From Rugalucina vietnamica (lineage: Eukaryota; Mollusca; Bivalvia; Lucinida; Lucinidae): DNA of 64,000 nucleotides. The DNA lies in the NCBI GenBank assembly GCA_964017185.1, contig OZ024872.1, positions 45,842,188 to 45,906,187 of the forward strand. The letters are read 5' to 3'. The notes beneath the pieces were generated by a model. The model had not been told where the DNA came from. It worked only from the letters and a program-made list of their open reading frames with translations, and ran no database searches. Below are positions 56,047-64,000 of this stretch, in pieces. The translations under genes were made by a program, and so were the position numbers. Position 1 is the first letter of the stretch. Each line of letters opens with the position of its first letter.

Positions 56047-58161
56047 TTTTGATTCTGACTTTATAAGAAGTTATACCACTTTTACCTTGTAAATTCTCCA
56101 TTTAAATGTTCAATAGTCACATCAACACATATGTTATGTATTACCTTTCATACTCATTTTAGTATAATAACTATTAATAATTTTATTGCCTGATGAAGAA
56201 AACAAAACACAGTGTAATGATTTATCTTAGAAAGAATACTTTAGTATAATATTTTTTTTTTTTAAATACATGTAACATTTACGTCTGCACAATGTGTCAT
56301 ATACAAAGCAATTTGATAAGTAACATTCTTAACTAATCTTAATCTAATTCCAGAGTCTTCTAGTGTTGTTTCTTCACTGTAGGATGCTTTGCGTATTAAT
56401 GTCTATTTTATATGTTCATCACGTTTCCGAGTTCTGTTCCATATTCCTCTCCTAAAGTGTCCATTTTCATTCACTAAATTTATATTAAAGTTTATGTTTA
56501 TAATGCATGTTATTTCACGTAGATTAATATAAAATACACATCCGATTTATTAATGCGCGATAACGCGGGTCTTTCAGATGTCGTCTTCAACATAAGTGTC
56601 CCCATCCGGTCGTCTTAGCCCATATATGGATATGAACTACCAGCAAATCATCTAGTTCATATATGAATATGAACACCAAGCGTCTTTTAGTTTGTCTATA
56701 GAAAACAAACAACAACAGCCTCGGTTGTTAAGCTACGGTCAACATAGGATCCTTTATAAATCTGTTTTAATTTTCAGATCAATTTTCACAAACTTGTGAA
56801 ACTCTTTGCCCAGTAATATTTATATATTCATTTTCCATTTCAGGTGTTATCTCCGGCCTCAAACATTTTCAAAATTGTCATAAGTGTATGGATGATGACC
56901 AGACCTTGTAATTATTCACCTTGTGTTTTCTGCATACGCAACAGCTTGATTCGCTGCACATATCTGCGTCAGGAAGTGCACATATACGCTCGTATCTGCT
57001 ACGAGATATCATCATTAATTGTCATTCTATATGTTCTATATGTACATGTATGTCTTTAGACTCACGGTTCACTTAGTCACCAGTGGACAGACTATGCTTT
57101 ATGTTCAGTAATAAAAGCTCAGGGAATAACTGATATTTGCTATCTTGCAGGCTTTAACTTCTTTATGCTTGTGTATTACTTTTCCCCTAGGTATCTAACT
57201 CCGAGGTATAATTTAGCATAAGCTAAACGAATATTCGTCTGCTTACTGTTCTACATAGAAAGTAACAGACATCATTCACTTTATATAATATGCCCCGTTG
57301 TATGGGCAGCATATCACTATATCCGTTTTGGTTTAATGCAGCATTGTGCTTTATATTTTCTTTTTAACCCCCTTCCAGGTTATCAATGTTGGGTATACAC
57401 CAACGAAAATCATGGTACATTTATGTGCATGTAACATTACCGTAATTTTGTCAAATTCGGTATAAGCAACAGTTACATTTAGCGTAACTGGATTAGGAGG
57501 ACAGCTGGCATGAGAAATAAGTATTCATGATCATCATTAATCCATCATTCATATATCTTCGAAGCGCTTCTCTTGTATGTGGTTATTATTATTCTGTCCT
57601 TTGTAATCCATTCATGCCAGCAAATTTTGAGTTCTTAACTCAAATGTGCCACCGTAGACCGAATCTAATCTTCATCCCTCTTAACTCGGATGTTACAAAC
57701 GGTTTGAGACATAGTCCTCCTTCTGCCTCAAACAAATACTTCCTGTGTAATAACTTAACACCTTTTTGAACCACCACAGGAAGACGTAGACTGGCCAAAT
57801 CCACGATTGGGCTGACTAATACGCTAAAAATACTTTCATTCCGATGATCAGCATGGGTGGTCCCAGTTTGGAACGTTTGGACATTCAGACTCGCAAAGAC
57901 ACCTAGGATCGTCAGAATGAGCACCCAATGTAGCAATCACGCCAGCGTGAACTACACCAAACTCAAGGGAAGTACCCCCAATCTCAAGCAAACATCCAAA
58001 GGATTTCTCACTAGCCATGCGATTCATCCAATCTTCCCGATAATATAATATTCTTATACAGCAACAACAATGTACTGGTCGACAAAAAAAATAAATTTAG
58101 TGAGCTTTTGCCTCCGCCCCAACACACACAGAGCGAGTCGATGCATGTGCGGAGTGAGGAA

Positions 58162-58415
58162 AAAGGTACAAGTAGGCAAAGATCAGGAAAAGGCGCAATC
58201 AGAAAAAGATTCCCACTCCAAAAACCGAGGTGGGAAAAAACCAAACTAACAATCAGGTACTTATACCATGAAACATATCGTAAGCCGAATGAGCAGCTAT
58301 TTTCCCAATAGGTGGCCACTCAGTTACCTTAACTTAACTAAAAATATGAAAACATACATAAGGCGCCAACAGCACAAAAAAATTTAAACACCAAGACATA
58401 AAACAAAAAGAACCA
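58162..58415 (-). mobile_element. Naiad 3' tail with GGAA target duplication
   Basis: 254 bp matching the Naiad 3' end on the minus strand, flanked by GGAA (58158-58161 and 58416-58419). The related pol gene has the uninterrupted GTGAGGAACCCCATGAC at 39586-39602. It gives a precise 3' boundary for Naiad transcripts. Confidence 0.85.
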
Positions 58416-58470
58416 GGAACCCATGACAGGATATTCCATGTGACTCTTTTTCAGAGGACACCTCAGCTGC

Positions 58471-58752
58471 TCAGTCCGAAATAAGAGGCAGAATGCGCAT
58501 TTCCACCAATAATATAGTCGCCAGTAAAGGGGGGCCCCTTAACCCAGGATTCTTATCCAGGTCAATATATGCACTATCAACGTGCTTCAAAATGGTACCA
58601 TGAAAAGAAGTGTCCTTGAGATCATTTACATCAAGGTAAATGTCCCTTGTGTCACCCCTAATGCAGAGCAGAGCAACTTTGTCACTCCTTACTTTTTTGG
58701 TTGTAACAGATTTCTGTACAACATCATTCCACCCTGCATTTAAAGTCAGCAT
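58471..58752 (-). pseudogene. Gypsy spacer-domain remnant in X'
   Basis: A 93-codon stretch related to residues ~446-540 of the pol spacer (LNAGWNDVVQKSVTT, then RGDTRDIYLDVNDLKDTSF). Downstream frames are broken. Not expected to be functional alone. Confidence 0.75.
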
Positions 58753-59042
58753 TTTTCTCCGGAGAATATCTTATTCATATATATCACAATAACCACACAA
58801 ATCCTTATTATATATAAATGGTCTACGGTGCACTGAATCTACTTTGTTGAACACTTGCCTGATCAGTGAACAACTCTTACAAGGGGCGCAATTAATAGGC
58901 GCGATTAACCTCCATTTTTGTAGATTCGTTAATAGGATTCACCTACCTGCACGGTGAACGTTAGGAAGGGTTACATATTACAGGCGTAATAATCTTCATT
59001 TTGCCTTTATCATATAAGCACATGTACCATATTACAGCTAAC

Positions 59043-59640
59043 CGCAGTTTCTGTAGGTAGTGACAAGTCAACAAATGTTTGCGTCTTTATAAGATGATTT
59101 TATATTTACTTTGAGTCACGGCAGCTATGTTGCTCTGACAGGTTGGTTGGATTCCTTATAAATGCATGCTAGTCGCATCAATCATCGAAAGCAGGGGTTT
59201 CTTACCCGCGAGTGGTAAGCATATCTACCCTAGTTGTCATGCAAGCATGGACAACAGTTCATAAGTCACGGCCATCACAGGGTCAAGGACCACTCCAGAG
59301 GTAAGTACCATTACGAACATCGGGAGTCAAAGGCGTCAACATTTTCAGTTGCTCTCGGCAGCCCTTGAAAGCCTATATTCATTCTCAACAAGCAATCCAT
59401 TTAAAAATCCATTATTTGCTGCTCCTGTTTCGTCCAAAATATGCATACCTTCTGCACTTCATATGCCATAATTGCGATGATGCGATGATGCCGCAATGAA
59501 GTTAGTATTCAACTCGCTCATCTCACAAGTGCATGCATTTTTTTTTTACATACCGTATTCCTGACTTATAGGCATACATCAATGTTTAAGCCAGTAACAA
59601 TCTTCATTCGAAGATTGTCAGCTTTGAAAAGCATCCACTT
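59043..59640. other. X' internal leader, non-coding
   Basis: No homology to other parts of the window apart from short words. No gene or repeat recognised. Confidence 0.4.
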
Positions 59641-59975
59641 GATGACATCTCAATACTTCTGATTATTCTGTAGTATACATCGACTACGACATTTTTATAA
59701 CACGATGACATCATGTTATAGTTTTTCTTGTTACTTGATACATGTAAAAGATTTGTTTATTATAGCATAAACTATTGACTGTTACATGTAGTTCGCTCCC
59801 ACAACAGCACTGATCAAACACCAGGATTTAATAACTTTCAAAGAAACAACATCAGTTGGTACAAGACCCAATCAACAGGCTAACAACCAGACCCCTGCTA
59901 TATTTTAGTCATAGTACCCTTTATATGCCGATAAGAAAGTTATAAAACTTAAATCATTCTTGTTTAAATATTGTA

Positions 59976-59992
59976 TCCCACTTCTGACACCA
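59976..59992 (-). other. primer binding site of X'
   Basis: TGGTGTCAGAAGTGGGA on the minus strand, after the 203-bp LTR and the spacer ATT. Confidence 0.85.
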
Positions 59993-59995
59993 AAT

Positions 59996-60198
59996 TGTGA
60001 CGAACGGCCGAGCCGAGTCACAGCAAACCCCGTCGATGGAAAAGCATGCTCATCCACCAAGGGTGGTTTACTGCGCTATATACCTAACACTTACTCTAAT
60101 CACAAAGTTTCGAGTTTCTAATTTGCATATTACTACCCGCTAATATGCCGCTTATACGTTGCACCAACGTATTCTACAAGGGAGACTATCCCGTTACA
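59996..60198 (-). mobile_element. 203-bp LTR of X'
   Basis: On the minus strand runs from TGTAACGGGATAGTC to ..CCGTTCGTCACA and is followed by the primer binding site. GTATATAG near the middle could be a TATA box. It shares only the terminal bases with the 2.1-kb LTR, although the adjoining leader is nearly the same. Confidence 0.75.
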
Positions 60199-60480
60199 AT
60201 ATTATCAAATTGTAGACTACAGGGTGCAAATTTTAATCTTTACATCTCCAGAGGTGCATGCATACCAATACTATGCTAGATAACCCTTTTTCCACTTGTG
60301 TTTGAGGGGAGGGGGTATAACCTTCTAGCTTCACTGAGATTTACCCTGAGTCCTGAATACTCTTTAAGGTTTTCGGAAGATTTCTTTTGTGAGATTGCAC
60401 ATGAAATTTTCAAAATCTCAGGCTCCAGGCACTGGAATGGTGTTTATTGCAGTCGAAAAATATGTTTCTATTGTATCTAA

Positions 60481-60840
60481 ACATGTAATGTTTTGTGTAA
60501 CTCAAGCAGTGACTTCTTTAAAAATTGCACAAAATCTTTTAATTTAATATAGCATTATATAGGAAATAGGAAACTTTTATAAGACCATGTTCCCCACCCC
60601 CTTGCCCATCCAAAATATTTTGAACACAACTGTATTTTTGTAAATGACGTATTTAAACATGTAATGTTTTGTGTAACTCAAGCAGTGTCTTTAAAAATTG
60701 GACAAAATCTTTGAATTTAATAAAGCATCATATAGGAAATAGGATAAGACCATGTCCCCCCCCCCCCCCCCCCACCACCCTTGCCCATCTAAAATATTTT
60801 GAACACAACTGTATTTTTGTAAATGACATATTATATCAAA
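60481..60840 (+). repeat. ~177-bp tandem duplication with poly(C)
   Basis: Two similar units, each starting near CATGTAATGTTTTGTGTAAC and containing ACCATGT then C-rich DNA, TTGCCCATC and AAAATATTTTGAACACAAC. A C18 run lies at about 60757. Confidence 0.8.
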
Positions 60841-61059
60841 ATACCATGTTCGGGCAAGGTGTGGGGGAGGGGCTGTCAAAAAGCCCTAAAACCGATAAAT
60901 GGGAAAATTTCATATTCGTGTGGTCTTCGTGTGCCACAATCGACTAGGTGTGACATCAGCGTTACAAATACCGCGGACAACAGACTTATAAAATCAATAT
61001 TTAAGTGGTCGAAATCCGGAGAAACGTTTTATGAACTTTGTGGGTGATGCTGATTTAGC

Positions 61060-61765
61060 CTGAATCTGTTACAGTAATACTGAATATGGTATCAAACAGT
61101 GTAAGTCTTTATTAATTGAAATGGACAGAATTAAATGGCATTCTGACCTGTTTAATGCTACTGGACATGTTAACGGCAATACAGGATATATAAGACTACT
61201 CTAGAACCAGAAGCGCATGTTAAAACCTTTCATATCAGGGATCATCGCCGCGTTTTGGTTATGTTTCGATGTGATAATTTGCCCTTGTACATAGAAATTG
61301 GGCGTTTTGTTAGACCCAAAATACCTCTACATGAACGTACATAGGATGCTGTTGAAAATGAGATACATTTTCTCCTTGAATGCCCTTTTTATGATGGCCT
61401 GCAGAGAAAGTTGTTTCAAAAAGGCCATTTTATGTAATTCAGACTTTGACGCTCTTATATAGATTTGATATTCTTAATGAACAACATAAACATACAGCCT
61501 ATTGCTGCAAGCACTTTATTTGACATGTGGCAAAGAAAAAAAAACGAGTATTATAAGCATTTGAAGAAGACGAAAAATAAGTTGGTTTAAGTATTGTGAG
61601 ATTTTACATATTATATTTATTAAGTAATATTTGAAATGGTCTTAATTGCATTGCGTATCTCTAAGCTGGATAACCCCAGCTGTGTGTCTTAATCTGTACT
61701 GAATTGTATTGTTTTATATCATGTGTTATATATTTTGTACATAGAAATGTAACACGTTAATAAAC
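61060..61765 (+). pseudogene. non-LTR retrotransposon (LINE) C-terminal and 3' UTR fragment
   Basis: From 61228 one frame reads FHIRDHRRVLVMFRCDNLPL..IEIGRF..., one TAG, then ENEIHFLLECPFYD. This is the C-terminal pattern of many invertebrate LINE ORF2 proteins (short basic stretch, then HFLL.CP.Y). Stops and the missing RT show it is dead. The 3' end is near TAATAAACTATTTACTCACT. Confidence 0.7.
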
Positions 61766-61769
61766 TATT

Positions 61770-63640
61770 TACTCACTACCACAGTAAAACTGACAAAAAT
61801 ATCTAGACACCCTCAAATAACAAAGCACATATCGAAAGACGAATTTATGTATTTCAACTTGAAACTTCATGTTATAGCTGTCTAGAAAAACTGGTGTTTT
61901 GCAGAATATCTGGCTTATTATTATTGATACAATTAAATTTATTTTTCCTATGTTATTTTTATACCAATACATAACTAGAAACTGATTTTCAGAATTTTCA
62001 CTTGTTGATTTCTTGCTTTTGTCTATTAAACTTAATACAAAAAATTAAGACAGAATGAAGGGGAGTACTTCAAATTATTGTAACAGCTATAGGTACTGCC
62101 CTTGCCCACATCCCATTCAATGAAATTTCAATAGGCAGATTAATTTAATCCAATAGTATACTGTTCAACAAAGTGAATGTTCGAACCATGTAAATGCACT
62201 TTTCAAAAAAGTTTAAAGTTACAATTTCATTAAGCTTCAGTGTCATCATCAGACAGTTAATGCTCCTGACTCTGTATCCTCACTATATCAGAGTCAATGC
62301 TTCAACATACTTATAGATTTTCACAATCACATTTGATTTTTCTGGCAAAGTTTTAGGAGGCATTTCTTTTTTCTTCAGGGAGAATACAAAAACAAGAGAA
62401 TAAGTTTTACTCAGGCAAGAGATTAACAGTTATACCGGTATTATAAATGCATTTTCACATAAAAGCCATGACATTTTAAAACCTACATCACGGTATGTGT
62501 TTCCAATGTAAACTGTATCTGTCTCTACTTAGCATATGTCGCTTTGGGGCCTTGCTGTTCCCATGCGCACAGCTTTGAAGAAAACATACTGCTCTGAGTC
62601 TTTCGTTGGAACACAGGACACTTCTTTGGTTTTACTTAACATATTTTTTCATGTGCATTTTAATGCAGACGATAGAGGTATTGTATACAAAGGAGCATAT
62701 TGCTAGGCTATTACATAAACAAATTTACTCCCATGTTCATTACAGCCAAACTGCCATGTAAGAGCGTCTGGATGGGGTATAATGATTAAAGAATAATGGC
62801 CTAAAAATTTTAATGAGAGTGAATAAAGAGCCAAAAATATAATGATTAGTGAATAAGTAGGTCCTAAAAAATAATGAATAAATGGAAAATTTTAATGAAT
62901 AGCAGAATAATATAATGAATAGTGAATAATAACATTTTAAAGAATAATGAATATGCTAAATTTGGCTATGGAATTGTCTTAGATGGCCTCCCTGACATTC
63001 CAGAATTTCATTTTTTTCGCCCCCAGACCCGATTTAGCTCAAATGTTACAGTCATATTTCTGAAATCTTTGAATGTTTGGAAAGACATAGCATGTAGGGA
63101 CTCACTTCATGAATCTTTTAAAAACTGTGTCATTTCCTGAGCCAGATACTATTTCACTGTTTTGTTTGCTTATGTATATGTATTTTCTTTTTATTCTGTT
63201 ACCCCACTTTGTCCTTATTATGTATGTTCCAATCCTATAATGATAATCTTTTCTGTGGACGGACATCACTTTGCTTTTTTATATGACAGAGCATAATTAT
63301 GGTGACTTTTGCAATCAGAAACAAGCCAGTACTAAGAACGTTAATGCAAATCTAACTGGCAGTTTATATGGCGCTACATATAGCTCGCTCGGTATTTAAG
63401 ACATTTATAAAATGTTTTGTACCATCAGGCACAAGCACAAAATCATACTTCACATAGTACTCCTATGCTTACTAGTTAACTAAATAAAAACAACAGCTTT
63501 TTATTATAACTTATACCCCTGAAGTTACAATTTTTCTTAAATTAACCTTTGATATGCATGAAGAGAAAGATTCAGGGTGAAACTCAGGGCATATTCAGTA
63601 TACAGTTTTGAGGGGATTATATTCCCAACAGATTAAAAGA
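61770..63640. other. AT-rich sequence without recognised genes
   Basis: No domain-bearing ORF. 62790-62945 is a degenerate run of GAATAATGAATA words. Nothing else assignable. Confidence 0.5.
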
Positions 63641-63773
63641 GGATTTGTTAAAAAATCAGTTAACTATTTTGGAAAGTTTCTATAAGGCTTTGTGGTCTAG
63701 CAGATATTCTTGCATAGAAATCTATAGCTGTTTGAAGCAGTTTTCGATTGGTCGAAAGCCGTGTTCAAACAGC

Positions 63774-63824
63774 AAAACCCATGTTCAAATCATGAAATTC
63801 ACGTGCCGTTTGAACATGGGTTTT
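63774..63824. repeat. palindrome upstream of a first exon
   Basis: AAAACCCATGTTCAAA and TTTGAACATGGGTTTT, 16-bp perfect arms with a 19-base loop. They lie about 55-100 bases before the start codon at 63879. Confidence 0.8.
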
Positions 63825-63828
63825 GGCC

Positions 63829-63860
63829 GACGTCATTGGTCAATGCGACGTGACGTCATG
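63829..63860 (+). promoter_or_regulatory. CRE and inverted CCAAT box
   Basis: TGACGTCA at 63851-63858 is a perfect cAMP-response element. ATTGG at 63835-63839 is an inverted CCAAT box, and another GACGTCA lies beside it. The combination and position 20-45 bases before the ATG suggest a TATA-less housekeeping-type promoter. Confidence 0.6.
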
Positions 63861-63878
63861 TATTTCGTTCTAAACAAA

Positions 63879-63911
63879 ATGGCCGACGTTGAAGAAGATC
63901 CGCGGTTTTCG
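63879..63911 (+). CDS. probable first coding exon of a host gene (starts MADVEEDPRFS)
   Basis: ATG in an optimal context (AACAAAATGG), 11 codons, then TTTTCG|GTGAGTTTTT, a consensus splice donor, with the intron continuing to the window end. The frame also stays open past the donor for some codons, but the donor, the short acidic N-terminus and the upstream CRE/CCAAT elements favour a spliced gene. The protein family cannot be told from 11 residues. This is the only clear non-transposon gene start in the window. Confidence 0.6.
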
Positions 63912-64000
63912 GTGAGTTTTTACGTTGTTAATGCTATTTTCAAGAGATTTAAGTGGATTAGAGTGAAAATGCAAGAATAGCGATCAACCATGGTTTGTTT

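Larger units (their letters stand above)
56047..59042 (-). mobile_element. Gypsy derivative X' (inverted relative of X)
   Basis: The reverse complement matches 41283-42731 followed directly by 51230-52536. It carries the empty D target at 57354-57355. It contains a Naiad tail (58162-58415) and remains of the spacer coding region (58471-58752). RT and RNase H are absent as in X. Reading on the minus strand, its 5' side leads to the 203-bp LTR at 59996-60198. Confidence 0.75.

Noticed and set aside
60669-60947. 92-codon frame with a Pro run near 60757
   Set aside because: Created by the poly(C) run within a tandem duplication; no other support.

Overview
The window looks like a bivalve (clam) nuclear genome and consists almost entirely of repeats. 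Grounds: AT-rich DNA with almost no long ORFs, spliced-gene signals, a Penelope-like retroelement of the Naiad type with in-frame UGA codons, a Ty3/Gypsy pol gene, several MITEs, and long non-coding elements with internal tandem repeats ending in GGAC-type microsatellite, a style I associate with bivalves. All alignments here were made by eye; identities are qualitative.

Layout. 1-7.1 kb: 5'-truncated Naiad 3' tails in both orientations, a broken Naiad RT on the minus strand, a MITE and a fold-back element. 7.1-8.9 kb: a long LTR (TGTAACGG start), interrupted at a TA by a large non-coding element, here called D (8907-26419). D contains two tandem-repeat elements (E), a second tandem-repeat family (F), a tRNA-derived dimer, a MITE and a 6.2-kb insertion (G) with a TTC target duplication. 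The LTR resumes at 26420 and ends in a palindrome. 26.8-32.8 kb: a minus-strand LTR of the same group, into which a full-length Naiad (27738-32017) has inserted. 33-37.3 kb: three same-frame minus-strand ORFs coding for C2H2 zinc fingers, a Lys/Glu-rich repeat region and a KCTD-type BTB domain. 37.9-41.3 kb: a minus-strand Gypsy pol gene (RT, RNase H, Cys-rich spacer, integrase) lacking gag and protease. 41.3-53.5 kb: a plus-strand Gypsy derivative (X) that has lost RT and RNase H and carries a second D copy (42732-51229). 53.5-55.7 kb: a complete plus-strand LTR flanked by a polypurine tract and a primer binding site. 56.0-60.2 kb: a minus-strand relative of X (X') with a separate 203-bp LTR. 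60.2-63.6 kb: a tandem duplication and a decayed LINE 3' end. 63.8-64 kb: a probable promoter and first coding exon of a host gene.

Main points. (1) The Naiad reading frame runs from 28160 to 31393 in one frame, interrupted only by three TGA codons. All three sit where family members have Cys, which fits the selenocysteine-encoding clam Naiads. (2) The zinc-finger/KCTD gene lies between a Gypsy pol and a downstream PPT-LTR in the same orientation, the place env has in retroviruses, and a splice acceptor precedes it. It is either a captured host gene or a host gene trapped between elements. (3) D has two filled and two matching empty sites inside this window, which proves mobility of a coding-free element of about 7 kb. 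Comparing its two copies also gives clean before/after insertion sites for at least five other elements.
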